This document shows positions 16,921 through 26,472 of a DNA stretch of 58,531 bases, piece by piece. Under the pieces are notes generated by a model that saw only the letters and a list, made by a program, of their open reading frames with translations, made no database searches and was not told where the DNA came from. The DNA comes from Duganella sp. Root1480D1. GTDB taxonomy: Bacteria > Pseudomonadota > Gammaproteobacteria > Burkholderiales > Burkholderiaceae_D. The DNA lies in NCBI RefSeq assembly GCF_001427305.1, contig NZ_LMFZ01000045.1:1-58531 (forward strand). Direction: 5' to 3'. The stretch's first letter is position 1. Each line of letters begins with the position of its first letter. The translations under genes and the position numbers were made by a program.

Positions 16921-17746
16921 GAACCCAGGTCTTCCACGCCAGCCACAGTTTGCGGATCGGGGTCAGCGAAATACGCTGTTTGAGGACGTGATAACCGTCT
17001 TCCTCGATTTCGTTCAACAAGGTGCGATAAATGGCCGCCATGATCAAGCCCGGACGCTGGGCACGGCGGTCTTCCTTCGGCAGCAGCGCAAATGCCTCGT
17101 CGTAAGCCTTCTGCGCGCGCGCCACCTGGAATTCCATCAGTTTCGAGAAATTCTCGGTCTCGCGAGCGTTGAGCAGGTCGGCCGCAGTCACATTGAACTG
17201 CTGCAGTTCGTTGACTGGCAGGTAGATGCGGCCCTTGCGCGCATCTTCCCCCACGTCGCGGATGATATTCGTGAGCTGGAAGGCATGCCCCAGCTTTTCG
17301 GCATATTGCAGGGTCTCCGCCCGTGTTGCGCCGAAAATCGACGCCGACAGGATGCCAACCACGCTGGCCACATGCCAGCAATACTTGGTCAGGCCTGCGT
17401 AATCCAGGTAGCGGGTCTGGTTCAGGTCCATTTCCATGCCATCGATGATGGCCTGCATATGCTCCTGTTTCAGGTTATAAACCGTGATATGCGGCTGCAA
17501 AGCCTGGGTCACAGGGTGCGTCTGCTTGCCTTCGTACATCTGGGCGATCTCGTTGCGCCACCAGGCGAGCTTGATGCGTGCCAGCGATTCATCGCTGCAT
17601 TCATCGACGGTGTCGTCAACTTCACGGCAGAAGGCATACAGCGCCGTAATGGCGCGGCGGCGCTCCGGCGGCAGGAACAGGAAGCTGTAGTAGAAACTGG
17701 AACCGCTGGCGGCGGCCTTCTGCTGGCAGTATTCGTCGGGGGACAT
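16913..17746 (-). CDS. hpnD: presqualene diphosphate synthase
   Basis: A 277-residue trans-isoprenyl diphosphate synthase of the squalene/phytoene synthase family. It joins two farnesyl diphosphates to presqualene diphosphate. The two metal-binding aspartate motifs are visible: CREVDDTVDE near residue 45 and IIRDVGEDARKGRIYLP near residue 165. It lies 38 bases after hpnC and overlaps hpnE. Confidence 0.95.
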   Translation of the reverse strand: MSPDEYCQQKAAASGSSFYYSFLFLPPERRRAITALYAFCREVDDTVDECSDESLARIKLAWWRNEIAQMYEGKQTHPVTQALQPHITVYNLKQEHMQAIIDGMEMDLNQTRYLDYAGLTKYCWHVASVVGILSASIFGATRAETLQYAEKLGHAFQLTNIIRDVGEDARKGRIYLPVNELQQFNVTAADLLNARETENFSKLMEFQVARAQKAYDEAFALLPKEDRRAQRPGLIMAAIYRTLLNEIEEDGYHVLKQRISLTPIRKLWLAWKTWVRG

Positions 17747-17784
17747 GTTGTTATGGCTTGGGTAATGCTGTCAAAGGCGCTATT

Positions 17785-18609
17785 TTATAGGGAAGAGCGC
17801 TTCATCCGAAGCGCGCGCCACAAAAGCTTGAACCAATCGCGCTTTTCGAGCTTCGGACGACGCAGGAAAACGTCGTAATCGACTTCTTCGATGGCTTCCA
17901 GGATGCGCAGGCCGCCCTGGACCACCATGCGCAGTTCCAGGCCAATGCGGCCCTTCAGGCGGCAGGCCAGCGGTGCACCGGAGAGCATCAGGGCGCGGGC
18001 ACGATCGACCTGGTACTTCATCATGGCGCGCCATTTTGCCTTGTTGTCGGGGCGGGCCAGGTGGGCAGGCGACAGCGCATAGCGCGCCAGGTCTTCCATC
18101 GGCAGGTAAATACGCTCCTTATGCTCGTCGATCGCTACATCTTGCAGGAAGTTGATGATCTGGAGTGCCGAACAGATTGCGTCCGACTGGCGGATGTTTT
18201 CTTCATCGGCCGCGCCGTACAGGTGCAGCATCAGCCGGCCGACCGGGTTGGCCGAGCGTGCGCAATAATCCAGCAGGGACGAATAGTCCTGGTAGCGGTG
18301 CACCACAATGTCTTGCTTGAAGGCGGACAAGAGGTCGTAAAAAGGCCGCAGTGGAAGTTTGTGCTGTTCAATCACCGCAGCCAGGCGTTCGAACATTGGT
18401 TCGTGGCCGCCTTCGGCGCGCTCGATGCGCCCAAGGGCTTGTTCATAAGCGGCCAGGCCCGCCAGGCGCTGTTCAGGCGTGGCGTCGCCTTCGTCAGCGA
18501 TATCGTCGGCACTGCGGGCAAAGGCGTAAATCGCCTCCACCGCCGGGCGCAAGCGGCGCGGCATCAGGATCGAGGCGACAGGGAAATTCTCGTAATGGTC
18601 AACGGACAT
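17785..18609 (-). CDS. hpnC: hydroxysqualene synthase
   Basis: A 274-residue squalene/phytoene-synthase-fold enzyme that converts presqualene diphosphate to hydroxysqualene. The first aspartate motif is RSADDIADEGD near residue 34 and the second is FLQDVAIDEHKERIYLP near residue 157. The N-terminal VDHYENFPVAS is typical of HpnC. It is the first gene of hpnC-hpnD-hpnE. No squalene-hopene cyclase gene is in the window, so whether squalene becomes a hopanoid cannot be seen here. Confidence 0.95.
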   Translation of the reverse strand: MSVDHYENFPVASILMPRRLRPAVEAIYAFARSADDIADEGDATPEQRLAGLAAYEQALGRIERAEGGHEPMFERLAAVIEQHKLPLRPFYDLLSAFKQDIVVHRYQDYSSLLDYCARSANPVGRLMLHLYGAADEENIRQSDAICSALQIINFLQDVAIDEHKERIYLPMEDLARYALSPAHLARPDNKAKWRAMMKYQVDRARALMLSGAPLACRLKGRIGLELRMVVQGGLRILEAIEEVDYDVFLRRPKLEKRDWFKLLWRALRMKRSSL

Positions 18610-18628
18610 AGAGGTGCTGTTCTAAATT

Positions 18629-18646
18629 AATGACGCGAAAGTCATT
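18629..18646. promoter_or_regulatory. inverted-repeat operator near hpnC start
   Basis: The inverted repeat AATGAC-GCGAAA-GTCATT is perfect over six bases per arm. It lies 20 bases from the hpnC start and overlaps the proposed -35 region of the RND operon. It shares the 11-base string GAAAGTCATTT with the site at 18682-18703. Confidence 0.55.
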
Positions 18647-18673
18647 TGCAAGTACGGTTGACCCGGCTATAAT
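18645..18673 (+). promoter_or_regulatory. probable promoter of the RND efflux operon
   Basis: A perfect -10 box TATAAT (18668-18673) with a weak -35 box TTTGCA (18645-18650) and 17-base spacing. It is bracketed by the two inverted repeats, a layout typical of a repressed promoter. Confidence 0.55.
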
Positions 18674-18681
18674 TTTTTCTT

Positions 18682-18703
18682 ACTAAACGGAAAGTCATTT
18701 AGT
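18682..18703. promoter_or_regulatory. TetR-type operator downstream of the RND promoter
   Basis: ACTAAA and TTTAGT arms flank a 10-base centre just after the -10 box. The internal GAAAGTCATTT repeats the sequence at 18637-18647, 53 bases upstream. Size and position fit TetR/AcrR-type operators of efflux genes. No regulator gene is adjacent. Confidence 0.5.
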
Positions 18704-18775
18704 TCCAAACGGGAAATAATAATGGCAAACATATACACCCTGCAATTGCCAGAGACACTAAAAAGGAATTCCATC

Positions 18776-19849
18776 GTGTTCGTAGCGAAAAAACTACCCC
18801 TGGTTGCGGCTTGCGCCTTATTGCTCGCAGCCTGCTCAAAAGAAGCCCCCAAGACCGAAGATATCCGGCCGGTACGCGCCATGGTGCTGCAAAGCTCGGA
18901 CATTGACGTCAATGCCGAATTTTCCGGCGAGGTCCGCTCGCGCGTTGAATCGCGCCTTGGCTTCCGGGTCGGCGGCAAGATTATCTCCCGCAAAGTGGAT
19001 GTGGGGAGCATCGTCAAGCGCGGCCAGGCGCTGATGGATCTTGATCCCCAGGATTTGAAATTGTCGCAGGCGCAATCCATGGCTGCCTTGCGCGCTGCGG
19101 AAACCACGCGCGACCTGGCCAGTGCCGAATTGAAGCGCTACCAGGAACTGCGCGAAAAGAACTTCGTCAGCCAGGCCATCCTCGATGCCAAGCTCTCCGC
19201 CTTTAAATCGGCGCAGGCGCAAGTCGATTCGGCGCAGGCGGCGTATCGCGGCATGTCCAACCAGGCCGGTTACGCCAGCCTGGAGTCGGACATCGACGGC
19301 GTCGTCACCGCAGTGGATGCTGAAGTAGGGCAGGTAGTATCGCCTGGCGCGCCGGTTGTTCGTGTCGCCAAGACCGATGAAAAGGAAATCGTGTTTGGCG
19401 TGCCGGAAGACAAAGTCGACACGCTGCGCGCGATTACCGACGTTCACGTGCGCCTGTGGGCCAGCCCGGATAAGGCGGTGCAGGGCAAGATTCGTGAAAT
19501 TTCGCCGGTGGCAGATCCGTCTACCCGTACTTACGCCTTCCGCGTGTCGATTCCCGCCAGCTTGTCCGAAGCGAAACTGGGGATGACTGCGCTGGTGGCT
19601 TTCGCCTCGCGCACGCCCCAACCTCAAATCAAGGTTCCGCTGACTGCACTGTTCCACGAAAAAGCCGCGACCTCGGTGTGGGTGGTCGAAAATGGCGCGG
19701 TGCGCCTGGTGCCGGTTACGGTAAGCGGCGTGTCCGGCAATGACCTGGTGTTGGGCAGTGGCGTCAAGCCTGGCCAGACTGTGGTGACTGCCGGCGTGAA
19801 CCTGCTGAAGCCGGGCCAGAAGGTCACCATCCTTGGAGCTGCCAAATGA
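18776..19849 (+). CDS. RND efflux periplasmic adaptor lipoprotein
   Basis: A 357-residue membrane-fusion (HlyD/AcrA-type) protein that links an inner-membrane RND pump to an outer-membrane channel. The listed start is a GTG preceded by AAAGGA at good spacing. It gives a compact lipoprotein signal with lipobox LLAAC, so Cys20 would be lipidated. An ATG at 18722 in frame would add 18 residues before the signal and is less likely. The lipoyl halves (RVESRLGFRVGGKI and ASLESDIDGVVTAVDAEVGQ) flank an alpha-helical hairpin (about residues 85-155). A beta-barrel domain follows. Its stop overlaps the pump gene start (ATGA). Confidence 0.93.
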   Translation: MFVAKKLPLVAACALLLAACSKEAPKTEDIRPVRAMVLQSSDIDVNAEFSGEVRSRVESRLGFRVGGKIISRKVDVGSIVKRGQALMDLDPQDLKLSQAQSMAALRAAETTRDLASAELKRYQELREKNFVSQAILDAKLSAFKSAQAQVDSAQAAYRGMSNQAGYASLESDIDGVVTAVDAEVGQVVSPGAPVVRVAKTDEKEIVFGVPEDKVDTLRAITDVHVRLWASPDKAVQGKIREISPVADPSTRTYAFRVSIPASLSEAKLGMTALVAFASRTPQPQIKVPLTALFHEKAATSVWVVENGAVRLVPVTVSGVSGNDLVLGSGVKPGQTVVTAGVNLLKPGQKVTILGAAK

Positions 19850-22800
19850 AGGGCTTCAACCTCTCGCGTTGGGCGCTGGAGCACATCCCGCTCACACGCT
19901 ACCTGATTGCCGTGTTGCTGTTGGGCGGCCTGCTGGCGTACAAGAACCTGGGACAGGACGAAGACCCGCCGTTCACCTTCCGCTCCATGGTGGTACAAGC
20001 TTTCTGGCCAGGCGCCACGTCGCTGCAGATGGCCGAGCAGGTGACCGACAAGCTGGAAAAGAAGCTGCAGGAAACCCCATTTATCCACGAAATCACCAGC
20101 TATTCAAAGCCGGGCCAGACGCTGATCATTCTCAGCCTGCGTGAATCGACGCCGCCCAAAGAGGTGGCCCAGGCCTGGTACCAGGTGCGCAAGAAGATCG
20201 GCGACATCCGTTCGACGTTGCCTTCCGGAGTGCAGGGCCCCGTCTTCAACGATGAATTCGGAGATACCTACGGCTCCATCTTCGCGCTCTCCGGCGACGG
20301 TTTTACCTATGCGGAGTTGAAAGACTACGCCGACCTGGTGCGCCAGCAACTGCTTGGGGTAAAGAAGGTCTCCAAGGTCGAACTGTTTGGCGTACAGGAC
20401 GAGAAGATCAATATCGAGTTCTCGCACAAGAAGTTTGCCCAACTGGGCCTGACCATCGAGCAGATCGCCAACCAGATCACGACCCAGAACGTGGTTGAAG
20501 CAACTGGCGTCGTGGTGACGCCGACCGACAACCTGCAGGTCCGCGTATCCGGTGCGCTGCGCACGGTCAAGGACCTGGAAGAGCTGGAACTGCGTGCCAA
20601 CAACACGACCTTCCGCCTGGGCGACTTTGCGACCATCAAACGCGAATACCTTGATCCGCCGCGCGACAAAATGCGCTTTAACGGCAAAGAGGTGATCGGC
20701 CTTGGCGTGTCGATGGAGAAGGGCGGCAACATTATCCAGATGGGTAAGGACCTGGAGAAGACCGTCAATGCCATGAAGACCAAGCTGCCGGTCGGTGTTG
20801 AGCTGGAGCGCGTGTCGGACCAGCCGGCCGCAGTTACCGCATCGGTGGGCGAATTCCTGCATACCTTGATCGAAGCGGTGCTGATCGTGCTGGCGGTGAG
20901 CTTCGTCTCGCTCGGCTTGCATACCAAGCCCAAGCTGCGCCTGGATGCGCGCCCTGGCCTGGTGGTGGCGCTGACCATCCCGCTGGTGCTGGCGGTGACC
21001 TTCCTGTTCATGCGTATCCTGGATATTGACCTGCACAAGATTTCGCTCGGCGCCCTGATCATCGCGCTTGGCCTGCTGGTGGACGATGCCATCATCGCTG
21101 TTGAAATGATGGTGCGGAAGATGGAAGAGGGCCATTCCAGGCTGGAGGCTGCGACCTTTGCCTACACCTCGACGGCGATGCCGATGCTGACCGGCACCCT
21201 GATTACCGTCGCGGGCTTCCTGCCGATTGGCCTGGCGGCTTCGGCAGCGGGCGAATATACCTTTTCGCTGTTCTCTGTGAATGCGATTGCACTGGTCACT
21301 TCGTGGATCGTGGCGGTGGTGTTCACGCCGTACATCGGCTACATCCTGCTGAAGGTCAAGCCGCATTCGGAAGGCGGCGGTCATCACGAACTGTTCGATA
21401 CGCCGGGGTACCGCAAGTTCCGCTCGATCGTGAACTGGTGCGTGGAATACCGAAAGACCACGATTATCGCGACGCTGGTGGTGTTCTTCCTCGGCGTGTA
21501 TGGCTTCAAGTTCATCGAAAAGCAGTTCTTCCCGGACTCCAGCCGCCCGGAACTGATGGTGGAAATGTGGTCGCCGGAAGGCACGGCTTTCGCGCAAACC
21601 GAGCGCCAGGCGAAGAAGTTCGAGGAATTCATCCGCAAGGAGCCAGGCGTAGCCAGTGTGACGACCTATGTCGGCACCGGCAGCCCGCGCTTCTACCTGC
21701 CGCTGAACCAGATCTTCCCGCAAACGAACGTGTCGCAGACCGTGGTGCTGGCGAAAGACCTGCATTCGCGTGAAGAGCTGCGCAAGAAGATCAGCAACAT
21801 CTTCAAGACCGACTTCCCTGAGGTACGCGGCCGCGTGCAGCTGCTGCCGAATGGCCCGCCGGTGCCGTATCCAGTGCAGTTCCGCATCACCGGTACCGAG
21901 GTGGAGGGCGTGCGCTCGATCGCCGACCAGGTCAAGGACATCATGCGCGCCAACCCGAACGCGGTAGGCGTGAACGACAACTGGAACGAATCGATCAAGG
22001 TGCTGCGCCTTGACCTGGACCAGGACAAGATGCGTGCGCTGGGCGTGACTTCGCAAACCGTGATGCGTGCTGCGAACACCATCCTGTCCGGCACGCCGAT
22101 CGGCCAGTTCCGCGAAGGCATCCGCCTGATCGACATCCAGGTGCGCCAGCCGCTGGACGAACGCAGCACGATTGCAGTGCTGAACGACACCTACATCCCG
22201 ACCAATAGCGGACGTTCGGTGCCGATCTCGCAACTGGCCCGGGTGCATTTCGTATGGGAACCGGGCGTGGTGTGGCGAGAGGGCCGCGAATGGGCGATTA
22301 CCGTGCAGTCCGACGTGGTGGAGGGCGTTCAGGGGCCGACCGTATCGGACCAGATCAACCCCAAGCTCGATGCCTTGCGCGCCAAGCTTCCGCCCGGCTA
22401 TGAGATCAAGGTGAAGGGCGCCGCTTCCGACAGCAGCGCGGCAGAGGAATCGATCGGCGCGAACTTGCCGCTGGCCGTGTTCATCATCTTCACCTTGCTG
22501 ATGCTCCAGCTTCACAGCTTCTCGCGCGCACTGCTGGTATTCCTGACCGGGCCGCTGGGTGTGGCGGGAGCGGCGATGGCGCTGCTGGTGATGGGGCGTC
22601 CCCTGGGCTTTGTGGCGAACCTCGGCATTATTGCGCTGTTCGGCATGATTATCCGGAACTCGGTGATCCTGGTGGACCAGATCGAGCAGGATATCAAGGC
22701 CGGCGTGCCGGCCTGGGATGCGATCGTGGAATCGGCGGTGCGCCGCTGCCGCCCGATCATCCTGACTGCCGCTGCGGCGGCGCTGGCCATGATTCCACTG

Positions 22801-22935
22801 TCGCGGTCCGTGTTCTGGGGCCCGATGGCAGTTGCGATCATGGGCGGCCTGATTCTGGCCACTGCCCTGACGCTGCTGTTCCTGCCGGCGCTTTATGCGG
22901 CCTGGTTCCGCGTGCCGAAGCCGGCAGGCCGCTAG
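19846..22935 (+). CDS. RND multidrug efflux permease (AcrB/HAE1 type)
   Basis: A 1029-residue proton-driven pump with the full RND layout: a first membrane helix (about residues 14-32), a large periplasmic porter loop, a bundle of helices, then a repeat of the same pattern. The proton-relay aspartate pair lies in LLVDDAIIAVEMM near residue 420. The GMIIRNSVILVDQ motif near residue 935 marks the second half. It is translationally coupled to the adaptor gene. No outer-membrane TolC-like gene follows, so it must share one from elsewhere. Substrates cannot be predicted. Confidence 0.95.
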   Translation: MKGFNLSRWALEHIPLTRYLIAVLLLGGLLAYKNLGQDEDPPFTFRSMVVQAFWPGATSLQMAEQVTDKLEKKLQETPFIHEITSYSKPGQTLIILSLRESTPPKEVAQAWYQVRKKIGDIRSTLPSGVQGPVFNDEFGDTYGSIFALSGDGFTYAELKDYADLVRQQLLGVKKVSKVELFGVQDEKINIEFSHKKFAQLGLTIEQIANQITTQNVVEATGVVVTPTDNLQVRVSGALRTVKDLEELELRANNTTFRLGDFATIKREYLDPPRDKMRFNGKEVIGLGVSMEKGGNIIQMGKDLEKTVNAMKTKLPVGVELERVSDQPAAVTASVGEFLHTLIEAVLIVLAVSFVSLGLHTKPKLRLDARPGLVVALTIPLVLAVTFLFMRILDIDLHKISLGALIIALGLLVDDAIIAVEMMVRKMEEGHSRLEAATFAYTSTAMPMLTGTLITVAGFLPIGLAASAAGEYTFSLFSVNAIALVTSWIVAVVFTPYIGYILLKVKPHSEGGGHHELFDTPGYRKFRSIVNWCVEYRKTTIIATLVVFFLGVYGFKFIEKQFFPDSSRPELMVEMWSPEGTAFAQTERQAKKFEEFIRKEPGVASVTTYVGTGSPRFYLPLNQIFPQTNVSQTVVLAKDLHSREELRKKISNIFKTDFPEVRGRVQLLPNGPPVPYPVQFRITGTEVEGVRSIADQVKDIMRANPNAVGVNDNWNESIKVLRLDLDQDKMRALGVTSQTVMRAANTILSGTPIGQFREGIRLIDIQVRQPLDERSTIAVLNDTYIPTNSGRSVPISQLARVHFVWEPGVVWREGREWAITVQSDVVEGVQGPTVSDQINPKLDALRAKLPPGYEIKVKGAASDSSAAEESIGANLPLAVFIIFTLLMLQLHSFSRALLVFLTGPLGVAGAAMALLVMGRPLGFVANLGIIALFGMIIRNSVILVDQIEQDIKAGVPAWDAIVESAVRRCRPIILTAAAAALAMIPLSRSVFWGPMAVAIMGGLILATALTLLFLPALYAAWFRVPKPAGR

Positions 22936-24065
22936 TACTCGAACGTGAAGCGCCGCGGGAATTCAGCGGGATAACGCGGAATATCGCGGATGCCTGCAGC
23001 GACGGCGTAGTCGTTAGCCTGGTCGCCGGAGCTTTGCAACAGCCGGACTTCGTGCGGCCGCCCGGTGCTGTCCAGGATCACGTCGTATTGCGTGGTCCTG
23101 ACAGCGCGCGGCAGTTCTTTGCGAATCCGGTACACGATGAAACGGTGCTGTTCCTCCGTCAGGTCTTCGGGCTTGAGGCTGTAATTGACGGCTTCAGGCG
23201 GGGGCGGGGGCGGGGGCGGTGTCGGTTCATTCTCCGGATGGGTAATCCTGCTGATCATTCGCAGGGCGTAAAAGAGAGAAATGAGCACCAGCGCAATGGC
23301 CGCCTTGTAGCGGAACTTCAAACCAGGATCCGGCCTGCGCAGCGCCTGGCGCCAAGCCTCCACGCGTTGCGGGAGCGCCAGAATGTTAAGCAGCGGGGCG
23401 AAATTCTTTTCGAGGAACTCGGCATATGCCAGATCCCTGCGCAATGCTTCCTTGCTAGGCTCGTATTGCTGCCGCAAATCCCGGATCACGTAGCGGAAAT
23501 GACGCCGTTCCGCCTCTTCAAAGTGCTCAAGACAGTGGCGTAGGGCGAGGGCGGCGTCCAGGGTTGCGCCGTTCGCGCCCAGGTTCTCCCAACGCCAGCC
23601 GGCTTCATTCCAGCCAAATGCTTCGCTGGCGGCGACGAGCAGGGCTTCGTGCCCATGCCGCCAGCCGTTGAGGAGCAGGATGCCGACCTGGTGCTCGAAT
23701 TCGGCCTGGGCGGCAAAGCTTGCCGGGCGCAACTCTTCGAGCAACGCCCGGATCTCGTCTTTCCATATCAATTCGTCATCGGCGACCCGGCCGCGGGCAG
23801 TATTGGCAATCCCGAGCTGGAGGCGTGCGATCAGCTTCGCCACCGGTTCTTCGGCGGGCAAAGCTTCCGTTTGTGGAGTCGGATCCACCCGGATCGGCGC
23901 CAGGGCTGACTCTGGCGCGCCGGCTGGCTCCGGCTGGTGGGCATTCTTTAAGGCTGCTTCATATGCCTCGCGCAGTTTCTGGAACGCTTCTGGATTCTTT
24001 TCGAGGTCAATCAGCTTGAGTTCGCGGGCGTAAGCGCGTTTGATTTCTTTGACAGTGCCTTGCAT
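22932..24065 (-). CDS. J-domain-like membrane protein with TonB-C-like C-terminus
   Basis: A 377-residue protein of unusual layout. Residues 1-40 (IKRAYARELK, then NPEAFQKLREAYEAAL) resemble the helices of J-domain proteins, but there is no HPD motif. A helical region follows to about residue 250, then one membrane helix (about 253-270). Next come a run of eight prolines (about 283-290) and a C-terminal domain of about 75 residues. Its pattern (DSTGRPHEVRLLQSSG, then PRYPAEFPRRFTFEY) resembles TonB C-terminal domains. The N-part would be in the cytoplasm and the C-part in the periplasm. The end overlaps the RND gene by four bases. Function unknown. Confidence 0.75.
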   Translation of the reverse strand: MQGTVKEIKRAYARELKLIDLEKNPEAFQKLREAYEAALKNAHQPEPAGAPESALAPIRVDPTPQTEALPAEEPVAKLIARLQLGIANTARGRVADDELIWKDEIRALLEELRPASFAAQAEFEHQVGILLLNGWRHGHEALLVAASEAFGWNEAGWRWENLGANGATLDAALALRHCLEHFEEAERRHFRYVIRDLRQQYEPSKEALRRDLAYAEFLEKNFAPLLNILALPQRVEAWRQALRRPDPGLKFRYKAAIALVLISLFYALRMISRITHPENEPTPPPPPPPPEAVNYSLKPEDLTEEQHRFIVYRIRKELPRAVRTTQYDVILDSTGRPHEVRLLQSSGDQANDYAVAAGIRDIPRYPAEFPRRFTFEY

Positions 24066-24151
24066 AAAAACTGAATGTTGTGTGTAAGCTAAAAAACACT
24101 ACCACACTCCTGCAACACCGTATAGAATGCCGGGTTGAAGTTGAAAGCCCC

Positions 24152-24192
24152 GGGCGACCCCGTTTTCACTGTAAGGTCGCCCTTTGCTTTTG
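24152..24192 (+). terminator. terminator-like hairpin upstream of tRNA-Leu
   Basis: The arms GGGCGACC (24152-24159) and GGTCGCCC (24175-24182) are exact complements, followed by TTTGCTTTTG. No plus-strand gene lies directly before it, so its target is unclear. It may insulate the tRNA from read-through. Confidence 0.4.
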
Positions 24193-24204
24193 TGCAAATA
24201 TGCC

Positions 24205-24291
24205 GCGAGGATGGCGAAATTGGTAGACGCACCAGGTTTAGGTCCTGACGCCAGCAATGGTGTGGGGGTTCGAGTCCCCCTCCTCGCACCA
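24205..24291 (+). tRNA. tRNA-Leu (anticodon TAG)
   Basis: An 87-base tRNA with the long variable arm of a class II tRNA. The acceptor stem GCGAGGA pairs with TCCTCGC and is followed by the encoded ACCA. The D-loop has TTGGTAGACGC, the T-loop GGTTCGAGTCC, and the anticodon loop gives TAG. It ends 34 bases before the trigger factor gene. Confidence 0.95.
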
Positions 24292-24325
24292 TAAGTACAC
24301 TTATTTTTATTGGACGATTTTTACA

Positions 24326-25663
24326 ATGGCCACTGCAGTTGAAACCCTGGGCAAACTCGAACGCCGCATGACGATTTCCTTCCCACTGTCGGACGTGCGT
24401 TCCGAAGTGGAAAAGCGCCTGAAAGTACAGGCTCGCTCCGCACGTGCTCCTGGCTTCCGTCCAGGTAAAGTGCCAATGAAGATGGTTGCCGCACAATACG
24501 GCTACCAGATCGAAACCGAAGTGCTGAACGATAAAGTCGGCCGCGCTTTCAACGATGCTGCCAACGAAAACCAACTGCGTGTAGCAGGCTTCCCACGCAT
24601 CGAGCCAAAACAGGACGCGCCTGAAGGCCAACTGTCCTTCGACGCAACCTTCGAAGTGTACCCGGAAGTTGAGGTCGGCGACCTGACCAAGGTCGAGATC
24701 GAAACCGTCAAGTCCAACGTGACCGACGCAGAAATCGACAAGACCCTCGACATCCTGCGCAAGCAGCGCGTGCACTTCCACGTAAAAGGCGAGAAGGGCG
24801 AGCACGGCGACGGCGGCGAAGCTATCGCTGCTAACGGCGACCGCGTGACCGTGGACTTCGTTGGCTCCATCGACGGCGTTGAGTTCCCAGGCGGTAAAGC
24901 TGAAGGCTACCCATTCGTACTGGGCGAAGGCCGCATGCTGCCAGAGTTCGAAGCCGCTACCGTCGGCCTGAAAGTGGGCGAGTCCAAGACCTTCCCGCTG
25001 TCGTTCCCAGAGGACTACCACGGCAAGGACGTAGCCGGCAAAACCGCTTCGTTCACCATCACCCTGAAGAACCTGGAATGGGCGCACCTGCCGGAAGTCG
25101 ACGCTGAATTCGCCAAGTCCCTGGGCGTGGCTGACGGCGACCTGGCCAAAATGCGCGAAGACATCAAAGTGAACCTGGAGCGCGAAGTTGCTGGCCGCGT
25201 CAAGGCGCGCAATAAAGAAGCCGTGATGGACACCCTGGTGAAGACCGCGACCCTGGAAGTTCCACAGTCGCTGATCGCACAAGACACCGAGCGCCTGGCT
25301 GAAATGACCCGCCAGGACATGGCTCAGCGCGGCATGAACGTAAAAGATGTACCATTCCCTCCAGAGCTGTTCAAGGACAAAGCCGAGCGCCGCGTGCGCC
25401 TGGGCCTGATCCTGTCCAAGCTGGTGGCTGACCAGAACCTGCAGGCTACCCCTGACCAGGTAAAGGCGCAGATCGAAGACTTCGCACAGAGCTACGAAGA
25501 TCCGCGCGAAGTGCTGAAGTACTACTACTCCGATCGCCGCCGCCTGGCTGAAGTCGAAGCTCTTGTATTGGAAGAAAACGTCGTTACTTACGTCCTGGGC
25601 CTGTGCAAGAACGTCTCGAAAGAAATTCCTTTCGACGAACTCATGGGAAGCGTACAAGCTTAA
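24326..25663 (+). CDS. tig: trigger factor, ribosome-associated chaperone and PPIase
   Basis: A 445-residue trigger factor. The ribosome-binding N-domain contains GFRPGKVPMKM near residue 44. The central FKBP-type PPIase domain (DRVTVDFVGSIDGVEFPGG, about residues 170-250) is followed by the helical C-domain. The start at 24326 (MATAVETLGKLERR) matches the family N-terminus. The frame is open further upstream, but that stretch runs into the tRNA. It begins the tig-clpP-clpX-lon cluster. Confidence 0.97.
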   Translation: MATAVETLGKLERRMTISFPLSDVRSEVEKRLKVQARSARAPGFRPGKVPMKMVAAQYGYQIETEVLNDKVGRAFNDAANENQLRVAGFPRIEPKQDAPEGQLSFDATFEVYPEVEVGDLTKVEIETVKSNVTDAEIDKTLDILRKQRVHFHVKGEKGEHGDGGEAIAANGDRVTVDFVGSIDGVEFPGGKAEGYPFVLGEGRMLPEFEAATVGLKVGESKTFPLSFPEDYHGKDVAGKTASFTITLKNLEWAHLPEVDAEFAKSLGVADGDLAKMREDIKVNLEREVAGRVKARNKEAVMDTLVKTATLEVPQSLIAQDTERLAEMTRQDMAQRGMNVKDVPFPPELFKDKAERRVRLGLILSKLVADQNLQATPDQVKAQIEDFAQSYEDPREVLKYYYSDRRRLAEVEALVLEENVVTYVLGLCKNVSKEIPFDELMGSVQA

Positions 25664-25680
25664 TAGCTTGATATCATTCG

Positions 25681-25708
25681 ACGCCGGCCCCGAGCCGGCG
25701 TTGTTTTC
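25681..25708 (+). terminator. terminator between tig and clpP
   Basis: The eight-base arms ACGCCGGC (25681-25688) and GCCGGCGT (25694-25701) are exact complements and are followed by TGTTTTC. The short T-run suggests partial termination, leaving some read-through into clpP. Confidence 0.6.
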
Positions 25709-25720
25709 AAAGGAATTGGA

Positions 25721-26338
<618 letters not shown>

Positions 26339-26354
26339 GCGTCCTTGCAAGTCG

Positions 26355-26391
26355 ACGCCCGGACGCTACAACGTTCGGGCGTTTTGCTTTT
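26355..26391 (+). terminator. hairpin terminator between clpP and clpX
   Basis: The 11-base arms starting ACGCCCG (26355) and ending CGGGCGT (26382), with one G-T pair, are followed by TTTGCTTTTA. It fits an intrinsic terminator or attenuator. Confidence 0.6.
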
Positions 26392-26472
26392 ATTTCGGGT
26401 AGCATGTGGTTGTGCGCAGGATTTCTTGCTTGTGCGCACGGCAAATTTGCACCAAAACTAAAGATTAGTCCC

